Origin: Parapedobacter defluvii
GTDB lineage: Bacteria; Bacteroidota; Bacteroidia; Sphingobacteriales; Sphingobacteriaceae
Assembly (NCBI RefSeq): GCF_014642075.1
Contig: NZ_BMIK01000001.1
Location: 1 to 64,000, forward strand
DNA: 64,000 nt
Direction of reading: 5' to 3'
Under the pieces are notes generated by a model. That model ran no database searches. It was not told where the DNA came from and saw nothing but the letters and a program-made list of their open reading frames with translations. Within the stretch, counting starts at the first letter, position 1; every line of letters begins with the position of its first letter. This document shows, piece after piece, positions 1-8,693 of the stretch. Both the position numbers and the translations under genes were made by a program.

Positions 1-45
1 TAAGCGATATTGTGGAAAACGCCGGAATAACAAACTTGCAGAAAC

Positions 46-88
46 AAAAAGGCTGCCTCAAGAAATTACTTTTGAGACAGCCTTTTTT
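46..88. terminator. Strong hairpin terminator at the left edge, probably bidirectional
   Basis: Arms at 46-61 (AAAAAGGCTGCCTCAA) and 72-88 (TTGAGACAGCCTTTTTT) pair over about 16 bases with one C-A mismatch. The 3' arm runs into a T tract and the 5' arm starts with an A tract, so it could stop transcription in either direction. It probably ends a gene lying left of the window. Confidence 0.85.
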
Positions 89-142
89 GTTTGTCGGTTG
101 TTGTTGAAATTTAATTGTAATGCTGGCTAATGTGAGAATGTG

Positions 143-158
143 TTTTTGTTTACAAAAA
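143..158. promoter_or_regulatory. Candidate GntR/FCD operator 1
   Basis: TTTTTGTTTACAAAAA is a 16-base inverted repeat with one mismatched pair at its centre. The word TTTTGTTTACA recurs at 247-257, and as TTTTGTATACA at 1065-1075. Position about 125 bases before the regulator's ATG fits autoregulation. The link to the regulator is inferred from proximity. Confidence 0.5.
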
Positions 159-246
159 TATACTAATGGGATGTGAGATACTATCCCTGTCTCTGGGGGC
201 GCACGTTCCATTAGCGGAATATTTAATTTCAAAATTCTATATTTGC

Positions 247-260
247 TTTTGTTTACATTT
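247..260. promoter_or_regulatory. Candidate GntR/FCD operator 2 (half-conserved)
   Basis: TTTTGTTTACATTT shares its first 11 bases with the site at 143-158 but its right arm is degenerate. It starts directly after the -7 box at 238-245, so a bound repressor would cover the transcription start of the regulator gene. Confidence 0.4.
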
Positions 261-269
261 TTAATTCGT

Positions 270-908
270 ATGAAAGAAGATTCGCTTTCTGATAAGGTAT
301 ATACTGAAATCCGAGGAAAGATTTTGTCAAACCAATTGGCGCCGGGAAGCAGGCTTAAAGAAGATGTTTGGGCAAAAAAGATGGAGGTGAGCCGCGTGGC
401 TGTGCGGGAGGCACTAAACCGCTTGTTAGGTGAGGCGATGTTGGAGAAGGGTGAACGTGGAGGATATTTTGTCAAGTCTATGAATATGGACGATATCCGA
501 GAAATCCGGGAACTCAGGGAGGTGCTTGAGCTCGGTGCCTTGCAGATGGCGTGTGAAAAGCTGGAAGAAAATGATATTCGGGAATTAGAAAAGATTTGCA
601 ACGATTTCACTAATATGGTGAAAAGTGGTTATTTCGGCGGTGCCTGCGAGGCTGACGTCAAGTTTCATGAAACCTTGATAAATACGGCACGAAATCAGAA
701 GCTCAAAGTCATTTATATTTCCAGCAACATACCGTTATTTCATTTCAAACTCGGGCGTTCCAGCAGTCACATGGATGATTACGAGCAGACCGATAAAGAA
801 CATCGGGAAATTTTGGCAGCACTAAGGCGCAGGGATTTTGAGAGTGCCAAAGCCGTTTTGGTAGCGCACCTGCGCAGAGGCGAGCTTGAATCGTTGGACG
901 TTGGATAG
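270..908 (+). CDS. GntR-family regulator, FadR-type (FCD domain)
   Basis: DNA-binding regulator, probably controlling the adjacent sugar-acid/SusCD operon. Residues about 5-70 form a winged helix-turn-helix with the family pattern of SRVAVREALNRL followed by GGYFV. Residues about 80-205 are an all-helical FCD domain; the DxxxH pair in DVKFHE plus later histidines in LFHFKL and KEHREIL fit the metal/ligand site of that subfamily, whose ligands are often organic acids such as uronates or aldonates. The ATG at 270 is preferred over an upstream TTG at 243 because the -7 box ends at 245 and family members begin just before the first helix. The product is 212 residues, normal for the family. The ligand is unknown; an intermediate of the downstream pathway is the natural guess. 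Confidence 0.9.
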   Translation: MKEDSLSDKVYTEIRGKILSNQLAPGSRLKEDVWAKKMEVSRVAVREALNRLLGEAMLEKGERGGYFVKSMNMDDIREIRELREVLELGALQMACEKLEENDIRELEKICNDFTNMVKSGYFGGACEADVKFHETLINTARNQKLKVIYISSNIPLFHFKLGRSSSHMDDYEQTDKEHREILAALRRRDFESAKAVLVAHLRRGELESLDVG

Positions 909-923
909 CGTGTTCACGCTATC
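904..923. terminator. Hairpin over the regulator stop codon
   Basis: GATAGCGTG (904-912) and CACGCTATC (915-923) are perfect inverted arms, giving seven or more pairs, followed by TGGTTTTA. It includes the stop codon of the regulator. The T run is short, so termination may be partial. Confidence 0.5.
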
Positions 924-972
924 TGGTTTTATATAACAGTACAGGGCCTTTGTGGCTGTTCTCATGAGGTTT

Positions 973-992
973 CCCCGCCTTTTTGCGCGGGG
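973..992. terminator. Second GC-rich hairpin between regulator and susC
   Basis: CCCCGC (973-978) pairs with GCGGGG (987-992) around a CTTTTTGC loop. The T stretch follows only after TGGCCGC. With the hairpin at 904-923 it probably isolates the regulator transcript from the susC operon. Confidence 0.4.
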
Positions 993-1064
993 TGGCCGCT
1001 TTTGTGTTGACCTCAACTAAATAAAAAAATCAAATATTTTTGTTTGTATATAAAAATTGTTCAT

Positions 1065-1078
1065 TTTTGTATACAAAA
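1065..1078. promoter_or_regulatory. Candidate GntR/FCD operator 3 upstream of susC (perfect palindrome)
   Basis: TTTTGTATACAAAA is a perfect 14-base palindrome ending 10 bases before the susC ATG at 1089. A weak promoter, TTTG (1039-1042) with a 19-base spacer to CATTTTTG (1062-1069; 7 of 8 to TAnnTTTG), overlaps it, so binding would block initiation. It shares TTTTGTwTACA with the two sites before the regulator. Confidence 0.55.
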
Positions 1079-1088
1079 TAATCCGATT

Positions 1089-4000
1089 ATGAAAAGAAAA
1101 ACCTACTTTGTTATTTATCACCGATTGTTGGTGATGTGTTGTTGCTTACTCATTCCATGGGTGCTATCTGCCCAGGAATCTAGGGAAGTAACCGGTTTAA
1201 TTACCGATTCGTTACAGATGCCTATGCAGGGAGTAACTATTAGTGTTAAATCGCGTTCGACCCTTGCGACCAGTTCCGATGTAAATGGCCGGTTTATCCT
1301 CTCGGCACCCAAAGATGCGATACTTGTATTTTCATTGATTGGATATCGGACGGTTGAACACCCGGCGCAGCATGCCGATCCATTGTCAATTGTCATGTAT
1401 CCAGATGTTTCAATGCTGGAAGATGTGGTTGTTGTCGCTTATGGAACACAGAAAAAAAAGGAAGTGGTCGGTTCGGTCACTAGCATCAACCCTTCTGAAT
1501 TGAAAGTACCCTCCAGTAATTTAACCACAGCGTTGGCTGGCAGGCTCGCAGGTGTTATTGCTTATCAGCGCAGCGGCGAACCCGGCCAGGATAATGCGAA
1601 TTTCTTTATCCGCGGAGTTACGACTTTCGGCTATAAAAAGGATCCGTTAATCCTGATAGATGGTGTGGAGTTATCGACAACGGAATTGGCGCGCCTGCAG
1701 CCTGACGACATTGCCAGTTTTTCCATCATGAAAGATGCGACGGCAACTGCTTTATATGGTGCTCGCGGGGCGAATGGTGTGATCCTAGTTACGACGAAAG
1801 AAGGAAAAGTGGAGAATGCCAAATTCAGCTTCCGTTATGAAAATTCGTTTTCCGCGCCGACGAAAAATGTGGAGCTGGTAGACCCCGTTACGTATATGCG
1901 AATGGAAAACGAGGCGGTAACCACGAGAAATCCCTTGGAGATAACGCCTTATTTGGAGAGCAAGATCGACAATACCGAGGCAGGCATGGACCCACTGGCG
2001 TTTCCGACCACGGATTGGCGGAGGGAACTGTTTAAGGATTACGCCCACAACCAGCGGATGAATTTCAGTCTTACCGGTGGAGGGGCTGTTGCACAATACT
2101 ATTTGGCTGGCACATATAATCAAGATAACGGTGTGTTGAAAGTCGATGGAAGGAATAATTTTAATAATAACATCAGGTTGAATAGTTATGCCTTGCGGTC
2201 GAACGTAAGTATCAATGTGACGAAGACTACTGAGGTAGGTGTCAGGTTATATGGGACGTTTGACGACTATACCGGACCGATTTATGGTGGTGCCGAGATG
2301 TACAGGATGGTCATGCGGGCAAACCCGGTTCTCTTTCCGGCCTATTACCCCACTACCGAAAGCTATAAATATGTGCAGCACATTATGTTCGGAGGGTCTC
2401 TCCAAGGGAATTCCTTAAATCCATATGCCGAAATGGTCAAGGGTTACAAGGACTATTCCAAGTCGTTAATGTTGGCGCAATTGGAAATGAAACAGAATTT
2501 GGCTTTTGTGACGGAAGGGTTGACTTTTAGGGGGATGCTGAATACGAATAGGGAATCCTATTTCGATGTGACCAGGGCATACGCTCCTTTTTACTACGGC
2601 TTAGCTGGTTTCGATCGCCAATCCAATGTTTATACGTTAGAGGCCATCAATCCCAATTCAGGAACAGAGTACTTAGGGTATGAAGAGGGGCCGAAAATCG
2701 TCCGCACGAACTTATATGCCGAGCTTGCCCTGAATTATAACCGTACGTTTGGTGACAAACATGGTCTCAGCGGCCTCCTCGTCTACAATATGCGTAATTT
2801 TCTAGAGGGCAATGCGTCTTCGCTACTTAAGTCGCTGCCCTATCGCAATATGGGCCTTTCCGGTAGAGCAACATACGCATACGATGACCGGTATTTTGCA
2901 GAGTTTAACTTCGGTTACAACGGTTCCGAACGCTTTTATGTGGATAATCGCTTTGGATTTTTCCCTTCGGCAGGTGTGGCTTGGTCGGTGTCCAATGAAA
3001 AGTTTTGGGGAGGGATGTCGGATGTCGTGCCGCGGTTAAAGCTGCGTGCAACCTACGGATTGGTAGGGAATGATGCGATCGGAAGTGCGGAGGATCGTTT
3101 TTTCTATCTCTCTACTGTGGATATGAACAACGCGACGAGGGGTGCTACGTTCGGAACAAATTTCAACTATACACAAAGCGGGGTACTGGTTTCCCGGTAC
3201 GACAACCGATTGATTACTTGGGAAACCGCAACCAAAGCCAATTTCGGTTTGGAGTTTTCACTTTGGAATAAAGTTGATGTGCAAGCAGATTACTTTACTG
3301 AATATAGGAAAAATATCCTGATGGACAGGGCGTCCATCCCCGTAACGATGGGTCTTTCTGCCCCGGTACGGGCCAATGTGGGGGAGGCTTCCGGAAAGGG
3401 GGTTGATTTCTCCGTCGATTTCAACCATACGTTTTCAAACGGGTTTTGGCTCGTCAGCCGTGGGAATTTTACGTATGCGACAAGTCGCTTCGAAGTCGTG
3501 GAAGAGCCTGAATATAACGAACCCAACTTGTCAAAGCGGGGGTATTCGCTTTCGCAGCAGTGGGGCTACATCGCCGAGCGGCTGTTTATCGATGCGGCGG
3601 ATGTAGCGAATTCACCAACCCAGAATTTCGGGATATATGAAGCCGGTGATATCAAGTACAGGGATGTAAATGGCGATGGTATCATCTCTACGTTGGATCA
3701 GGTACCCATCGGGTACCCCACGGACCCCGAAATTATCTATGGTTTCGGCTTTTCCGCAGGGTTTAAAGGATTGGATTTCTCCTGTTTTCTACAAGGCTCT
3801 GCGTATTCTTCTTTCTGGATCAATCAGAACGGGTCTACCTCGCCGTTTGTTAACAACAACCAGGTGCTGAAAGCGTATGCGGATAGTTATTGGTCGGAAG
3901 AAAACCGGAATATCTATGCGGTATTGCCCCGGCTTTCAAAAACATTGAATGGAAACAACAACCAATTGAGTACCTGGTTTATGCGCGATGGGAGTTTTCT

Positions 4001-4205
4001 TCGGCTTAAATCCGTGGAACTTGGCTATACACTTCCCGAAGTCTTGTCTAAGAAGATTTATTTAAATAACCTGAGGGTATACCTTTCAGGCACCAACTTG
4101 GCCAATTGGAGCAAATTTAAGCTGTGGGACGTAGAAATGGGAAGCGAAGGGTTGGGGTATCCTTTACAGCAAGTATATAACCTGGGCGTGCAAGTTGGAT
4201 TTTAG
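1089..4205 (+). CDS. SusC/RagA-type TonB-dependent outer-membrane transporter (PUL1)
   Basis: Outer-membrane importer for an oligosaccharide or glycoconjugate, working with the SusD lipoprotein encoded next. From the ATG at 1089 (chosen over a TTG at 1044 because it opens a clean signal peptide MKRKTYFVIYHRLL...LSAQ) the protein has 1038 residues, usual for SusC. A carboxypeptidase-regulatory-like domain spans about 30-105, followed by the plug and a 22-strand barrel. The SusC/RagA signature DATATALYGARGANG and the following ILVTTK are intact, and the chain ends in the usual aromatic residue (VGF). It is the first gene of a run of 12 co-directional genes and has the candidate GntR operator in its promoter. 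Substrate is unknown. Confidence 0.95.
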   Translation: MKRKTYFVIYHRLLVMCCCLLIPWVLSAQESREVTGLITDSLQMPMQGVTISVKSRSTLATSSDVNGRFILSAPKDAILVFSLIGYRTVEHPAQHADPLSIVMYPDVSMLEDVVVVAYGTQKKKEVVGSVTSINPSELKVPSSNLTTALAGRLAGVIAYQRSGEPGQDNANFFIRGVTTFGYKKDPLILIDGVELSTTELARLQPDDIASFSIMKDATATALYGARGANGVILVTTKEGKVENAKFSFRYENSFSAPTKNVELVDPVTYMRMENEAVTTRNPLEITPYLESKIDNTEAGMDPLAFPTTDWRRELFKDYAHNQRMNFSLTGGGAVAQYYLAGTYNQDNGVLKVDGRNNFNNNIRLNSYALRSNVSINVTKTTEVGVRLYGTFDDYTGPIYGGAEMYRMVMRANPVLFPAYYPTTESYKYVQHIMFGGSLQGNSLNPYAEMVKGYKDYSKSLMLAQLEMKQNLAFVTEGLTFRGMLNTNRESYFDVTRAYAPFYYGLAGFDRQSNVYTLEAINPNSGTEYLGYEEGPKIVRTNLYAELALNYNRTFGDKHGLSGLLVYNMRNFLEGNASSLLKSLPYRNMGLSGRATYAYDDRYFAEFNFGYNGSERFYVDNRFGFFPSAGVAWSVSNEKFWGGMSDVVPRLKLRATYGLVGNDAIGSAEDRFFYLSTVDMNNATRGATFGTNFNYTQSGVLVSRYDNRLITWETATKANFGLEFSLWNKVDVQADYFTEYRKNILMDRASIPVTMGLSAPVRANVGEASGKGVDFSVDFNHTFSNGFWLVSRGNFTYATSRFEVVEEPEYNEPNLSKRGYSLSQQWGYIAERLFIDAADVANSPTQNFGIYEAGDIKYRDVNGDGIISTLDQVPIGYPTDPEIIYGFGFSAGFKGLDFSCFLQGSAYSSFWINQNGSTSPFVNNNQVLKAYADSYWSEENRNIYAVLPRLSKTLNGNNNQLSTWFMRDGSFLRLKSVELGYTLPEVLSKKIYLNNLRVYLSGTNLANWSKFKLWDVEMGSEGLGYPLQQVYNLGVQVGF

Positions 4206-4218
4206 AAGAACTTGAATT

Positions 4219-4318
4219 ATGAAACCTGCATAAATAAAAGGACATGAACTAAGCGAAGCGATCTCTTGAACGCTGCTGAAACATACAAGATGTGAAAAAT
4301 AATTTATGCAAGCTTCAT
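4219..4318 (+). promoter_or_regulatory. susC-susD intergenic stem element, copy 1
   Basis: Arms at 4219-4235 (ATGAAACCTGCATAAAT) and 4302-4318 (ATTTATGCAAGCTTCAT) pair over 17 positions, with A-C and C-A mismatches at the sixth and eighth pairs. The loop holds AAAAGGACATG. A matching element lies between susC and susD of PUL3 (41866-41929), where the inner stem has different bases that still pair. This could be an RNA structure tuning susC versus susD expression, or a REP/MITE-like repeat. Confidence 0.6.
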
Positions 4319-4343
4319 CACCGATAAAGAACAAATCAATCAG

Positions 4344-6230
4344 ATGAAAAGTATAAAAACCTTAATCGTTATCCCGTTGTTTCTGGTGTCGTCGTGCACC
4401 TACCTGGATGTGGTGCCGGATAATGTGGCAACGGTAGATAATGCGTTTACCATGCGGAACACCGCTGAGAAGTACCTGTTCACCTGTTACTCTTACTTAC
4501 CTAAAACGGGAAATCATATCTATGACCCAGCAGTGCTGGGAGCAGATGAAATGTGGTCGATCCGGGAAAACTGGGCGTCGCTGTCGGTTGTCCGCGGATT
4601 CCAGAACGTCGTAAATCCCTTTTTTGACTATTGGGTTGGCTATGAGGGCGGGATTCCGTTGTTCCACGGTATACGAGATTGTAATATCTTTCTTGCCAAT
4701 ATCCATAAGGTACAGGAATTGACGGAATTGGAACGAAGGCGATGGATCGCGGAGGCGAAATTTCTAAAAGCCTACTACCACTATTTTCTGCTCCGTATGT
4801 ATGGCCCCATACCGATCGTCCGGGAAAGCCTACCGATTTCTGCGGGCATAGAGGAAGTAAAAGTGTACCGGGAACCCATAGAAGAGTGCATGGCCTATAT
4901 CCTGCAATTGCTGGATGAAGCAGTAGTGGATTTGCCCGAGCGGATTGAGGCTGAAGAAACAGAATTGGGCCGGATAACCCAGGTAATTTGTTTAGCGGTC
5001 AAAGCCCAAGCGCTGACCCTGAATGCCAGTCCGTTGTTTAACGGAAATCCGGATTATGCATCTTTTACCGATAATCGGGGGGTACAGCTATTTACGGCGA
5101 CCTATGATCATGAAAAATGGTTGTTGGCTGCCGAAGCGCTCAAAAAGGCTATCGACTTGGCGCATAGCGTAGGCAATAAATTATATTATTACAGCGAAAA
5201 TGATCCGAATGGGGCGATGGTTTCGGAACGCACCAACCTAACAATGAATATTCGGGGTGCAGTAACAGCCAAGTGGAATCCCGAAATGATCTGGGCAAAC
5301 CCCAATGATTTGGTCACCAGCCAGCAGGCTGAAGCCCAGGCCCGGCTTGACGGCAATACGCCCGGTCTAGCCAGTACCAGCGGCATACTGGCACCGACCC
5401 TGCGGATGGCAGAATTTTTTTACTCAAAAAACGGGGTGCCTATCGAAGAAGATAAATCCTGGCGTTACGACGACCGATATGCATTACGGAGGGCAACTGC
5501 CGAAGACATCCACTACATCCAGGAAGGATATGAAACCGTGGAGTTGCATTTTGACCGGGAGCCCCGGTTTTATGGAAGTCTTGCCTTTGATGGTGCGATT
5601 TGGTATGGGCAGGGCCGGAAATCAGAGACGAACAACTGGTATGTACAGGCTAAACTTGGGCAGTATTCGGGAGGAAAGCCCTCAAACGGGTATTCCTCCA
5701 CGGGTTACTGGCCAAAAAAGCTAGTAAACGCAGACAATGTATACTCGGCAACGAATAATTATACCATCGTTCCTTATCCGTCGCCGATTATCCGGCTCGC
5801 GGATTTATACCTGATGTACGCGGAGGTGCTTAACGAATATTACGGCCCCACGGAAGAGGCTTATCACTACATCGACTTGGTCCGGGCCCGGGCGGGTCTG
5901 GGGGCGGTGGCGGAATCGTGGCGGTTGCATTCATCCGAACCCGAAAAACCGAGCACCCAAGAAGGGCTGCGTGAGATCATCCATCAGGAAAGGGGAATAG
6001 AGCTGGCGTTTGAAGGCGTCCGGTTTTGGGATGTACGCCGATGGAAGAAGGCTATTCAGGAATTCAACCAACAGGTCAAAGGGTGGAACCTGCTTCAGGA
6101 AACAGCCGAGGAATATTACATCCCGACCGTATTGCATTCCCGTCAATATCAATTGAAAAATTACTTCTGGCCCATCCGGGAACACGATCTTATTGTAAAT
6201 AAAAATCTGGTGCAGAATCCCGGATGGTAG
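4344..6230 (+). CDS. SusD/RagB-family surface glycan-binding lipoprotein (PUL1)
   Basis: Cell-surface lipoprotein that caps the SusC barrel and binds the incoming ligand. The signal peptide ends in a lipobox VSSC with C18 as the lipidated residue. The SusD N-terminal helical (TPR-like) region includes the typical RRWIAEAKFLKAYYHYFLLRMYGPIP stretch (shown here in part: AKFLKAYYHYFLLRMYG), and the C-terminal part has RLADLYLMYAEVLNEY and ERGIELAFEGVRFWDVRRW, both family hallmarks. Length 628 is at the high end for SusD. It is separated from susC by a 138-base gap holding the stem element and overlaps the next gene's possible upstream start, so translation is probably coupled. Ligand unknown. 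Confidence 0.94.
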   Translation: MKSIKTLIVIPLFLVSSCTYLDVVPDNVATVDNAFTMRNTAEKYLFTCYSYLPKTGNHIYDPAVLGADEMWSIRENWASLSVVRGFQNVVNPFFDYWVGYEGGIPLFHGIRDCNIFLANIHKVQELTELERRRWIAEAKFLKAYYHYFLLRMYGPIPIVRESLPISAGIEEVKVYREPIEECMAYILQLLDEAVVDLPERIEAEETELGRITQVICLAVKAQALTLNASPLFNGNPDYASFTDNRGVQLFTATYDHEKWLLAAEALKKAIDLAHSVGNKLYYYSENDPNGAMVSERTNLTMNIRGAVTAKWNPEMIWANPNDLVTSQQAEAQARLDGNTPGLASTSGILAPTLRMAEFFYSKNGVPIEEDKSWRYDDRYALRRATAEDIHYIQEGYETVELHFDREPRFYGSLAFDGAIWYGQGRKSETNNWYVQAKLGQYSGGKPSNGYSSTGYWPKKLVNADNVYSATNNYTIVPYPSPIIRLADLYLMYAEVLNEYYGPTEEAYHYIDLVRARAGLGAVAESWRLHSSEPEKPSTQEGLREIIHQERGIELAFEGVRFWDVRRWKKAIQEFNQQVKGWNLLQETAEEYYIPTVLHSRQYQLKNYFWPIREHDLIVNKNLVQNPGW

Positions 6231-6250
6231 CTCGACAAAAAAATAAACAG

Positions 6251-7426
6251 ATGAAACGCTTCAAACAACTCATATATTTAAGTATCGGCCTTTCTTCGCT
6301 ACTGGCTTGCAAGGAAGAGGTGCCGACTGCACTTACGGATGATGGTAATGCCCCCGGTAAAGTGTCTAATGTGACCGTCGAAAATCGGAACGGTGGTGCC
6401 AAGCTGACCTATTCGTTGCCCAACGATGCCAACCTACTTTATGTCAAGGCCGTGTATGAATATCCAGCGGGAAATGTCAAAGAGGTGCGGGCATCGGCCT
6501 ATGTGGATAGTTTGGTTATTGAGGGGATTGGCGATACCAAAGAACTGGATATTTCGTTGTTTTCCGTTAGCCGTTCCGAAAAGGTTTCGGAATCGGTTCA
6601 AGTTACCATCGTACCGATGACGCCGCCCGTCCAATTGGTCGCCACGTCATTAGAAGTAGGTTCGGAATTCGGTGGGATTTCCATTCATTTTCTCAACGAG
6701 CGGCGTCAAGATATCATCATCGAAATTTTGAAGAAAGTCGCCAATGACTGGACGAATCTCGATGCTTATTATACGAATAGTAAGGAAGGCTTGTTCACGA
6801 TTAGGGGACAGGAGGCAACATCCACGGAGTTCGGCTTGTACGTCCGGGATAAATGGAAGAATAAGTCGGATACGCTTGTGGTCGAATTGACTCCCTTATA
6901 TGAGGTGCAATTGCCATCGCCTACACCGGTCACGATCCTGCCAAATGATTATAACCAACACTATGCAGGACTAAACTATACCTATATGTTCGATGAAATT
7001 GTATCCGAAGGGAATTACATGGGAACTTTGTTGACGGAAAACTCCAATCTACCCCTGTCTTTCACACTTGATTTCGGAAGCCCCGTGAAATTTAGTCGCT
7101 TCCGGTATTGGATGCGCCAAGGCGATGCCCATATTTATAATTATGCAACTCCCGAAACATGGGAAGTGTGGGGATCGAATGAGTTGACGGCCGATTGGGA
7201 TAATTGGACAAAGATTATGGATTGCAGAGCTGTCAAACCGTCTGGACCTGGCACACCGTTGACGACCGAGGACCGGGAATTGGCCGCCCGGGGTCTTGAT
7301 TTCCCTTTCCCGGCAGGAACCGAACCTTATCGGTATATCCGATGGAAAACAACAAAAACTTTTGGTGCATTGAATGCGGTGCAAATTTCGGAACTGGCTT
7401 TTTATGGAGGTAGTAATGAAGAATAA
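6251..7426 (+). CDS. DUF4959/DUF5126/DUF5000-type surface lipoprotein
   Basis: Predicted surface-exposed glycan-binding lipoprotein. I chose the ATG at 6251 over the one at 6224 because it starts a lipoprotein signal peptide (MKRFKQLIYLSIGLSSLLAC, C20) followed by acidic KEE. Residues about 35-120 look like the fibronectin-like DUF4959 domain (PGKVSNVTVENRNGGAKLTYSLP), then a DUF5126-like middle domain, and from about 225 a galactose-binding-like DUF5000/discoidin fold with SFTLDFGSPVKFSRFRYW and ending in AVQISELAFYG. In Bacteroidota these proteins follow susD and replace SusE/SusF. Family assignment comes from recognised sequence patterns; the ligand is not known. Confidence 0.85.
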   Translation: MKRFKQLIYLSIGLSSLLACKEEVPTALTDDGNAPGKVSNVTVENRNGGAKLTYSLPNDANLLYVKAVYEYPAGNVKEVRASAYVDSLVIEGIGDTKELDISLFSVSRSEKVSESVQVTIVPMTPPVQLVATSLEVGSEFGGISIHFLNERRQDIIIEILKKVANDWTNLDAYYTNSKEGLFTIRGQEATSTEFGLYVRDKWKNKSDTLVVELTPLYEVQLPSPTPVTILPNDYNQHYAGLNYTYMFDEIVSEGNYMGTLLTENSNLPLSFTLDFGSPVKFSRFRYWMRQGDAHIYNYATPETWEVWGSNELTADWDNWTKIMDCRAVKPSGPGTPLTTEDRELAARGLDFPFPAGTEPYRYIRWKTTKTFGALNAVQISELAFYGGSNEE

Positions 7427-8657
7427 AAAAATTACAGGTATCCTCACTGGAACAAAGCGGGGCCTGGCGATGCTAGTTATAGTAACTGTATATGGACTAT
7501 CGTCCTGTAAGAAGATGGATGCCACATATCGGGATTATGTAAAAGGAGGAGAAATCGTCTATGTCAGCAAAGCAGATTCCGTCAAAATCTATCCGGGAAA
7601 CAACCGGATGTTGCTGACATGGTGGAAAGGAACCGATCCCAAAGTATCGTTGGCCCGCGTTTTTGGTGAGGATGGACAGTTGCTCAAAGAACAGCAGGTT
7701 GGAAAAGGAGTCATTGGACAATGGCAGGAAGTCTTATTGGAGGATATGCCGGAGGGCACCTATTCGCTGGACGTGGTCACCGTGGATGATAACGGTAATA
7801 CCTCAATCAAGGTGACGGTGCCCGGTATCTCCTATGGACCGAGATATGAAGCTTCGTTACAGACGCGGCGACTTGAACAGGCGGTGTATCTAAATGGAAA
7901 TGCCTATGTCAACTGGCGCGGACCAACCCCCGATGCGATTGCAACGGAAATTGTCTATGAGGATATAGATGGCCGGGAAATCACCGTGCGAACACCCGCC
8001 GGTGAAAACCAGACAGCGCTTGAGAAGTTTAAGAGCAGGACGCGATTTAAATACCGGACGTTATTTAAGCCAGCCAGCACGTCAATCGACACTTTTTATT
8101 CGGAGTATGTGGATGTCGAGCTGGAATACCTTTTGGATAAAGCTAAATTCAAACGATGGAATACAGCCGATTTTCCGTACACGGAATACGAAATGGGCAG
8201 TATATACAATATCGAACGGTTGTGGGACGAAGTATATACCGAATATGGGTACATTTACCTGGAAACCGAACCGTTACCGCGGAGCTTTACCTTCGATCTG
8301 GGGCAGCTTGCCCGTATTGAGCGTATCCGATTAAGCCCAAATTGGAGCTCGCAGTTATATAAAAATGGCAACATCAAGAAGGCCGAAATATGGGGGTCTG
8401 CGACGCCCGATGTGTCGGCTGACTTTTCGACCTGGACCTATTTGGGTACACTGGAGTCGTTCAAACCTTCCGGGCTCCCGTTGGGTGAATCCACGCCGGC
8501 AGACCTGGCGTACGCTCAGGCAGGTGAGAATTTCCAATTGGTGGATGATGCGCCTCCAATACGTTATATTCGTTTCGTTGTGCAAGAAACATGGTCGGGA
8601 TCCATTTCCATGCATATTACCGAGCTCACATTTTGGGGCGATGTGATTGAACCCTGA
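7416..8657 (+). CDS. DUF4998-type lipoprotein with C-terminal discoidin-like domain
   Basis: Second surface lipoprotein of PUL1. The ATG at 7416 overlaps the end of the previous gene by 11 bases and has a good GGAGG site, so the two are translationally coupled. The signal peptide ends in GLSSC (C31). The middle part (about 45-210) resembles DUF4998: VKIYPGNNRMLLTWWKGTDP and YSLDVVTVDDNGN. The last 150 residues (RSFTFDLGQLARIERIRL, HITELTFWG) form the same discoidin-like DUF5000 fold as the preceding protein, so the two lipoproteins probably bind related glycan features. 413 residues. Ligand unknown. Confidence 0.82.
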   Translation: MKNKKITGILTGTKRGLAMLVIVTVYGLSSCKKMDATYRDYVKGGEIVYVSKADSVKIYPGNNRMLLTWWKGTDPKVSLARVFGEDGQLLKEQQVGKGVIGQWQEVLLEDMPEGTYSLDVVTVDDNGNTSIKVTVPGISYGPRYEASLQTRRLEQAVYLNGNAYVNWRGPTPDAIATEIVYEDIDGREITVRTPAGENQTALEKFKSRTRFKYRTLFKPASTSIDTFYSEYVDVELEYLLDKAKFKRWNTADFPYTEYEMGSIYNIERLWDEVYTEYGYIYLETEPLPRSFTFDLGQLARIERIRLSPNWSSQLYKNGNIKKAEIWGSATPDVSADFSTWTYLGTLESFKPSGLPLGESTPADLAYAQAGENFQLVDDAPPIRYIRFVVQETWSGSISMHITELTFWGDVIEP

Positions 8658-8693
8658 AAAACCAATAAACTTTTAAATCAAAATAGTAGAAAT

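Larger units (their letters stand above)
89..269 (+). promoter_or_regulatory. Leader of the gntR-type gene, with a TAnnTTTG promoter box
   Basis: A perfect Bacteroidota -7 box, TATATTTG, lies at 238-245, placing transcription start around 250. The ATG at 270 would follow a leader of about 20 bases. No clear -33 TTTG sits 19-21 bases upstream. Two GntR-type operator words, at 143-158 and 247-260, flank the box, which suggests autoregulation. Confidence 0.5.

Noticed and set aside
1044-1088. Upstream TTG start for the PUL1 susC
   Set aside because: It would translate through the putative promoter and operator and place 15 residues before a normal signal peptide.
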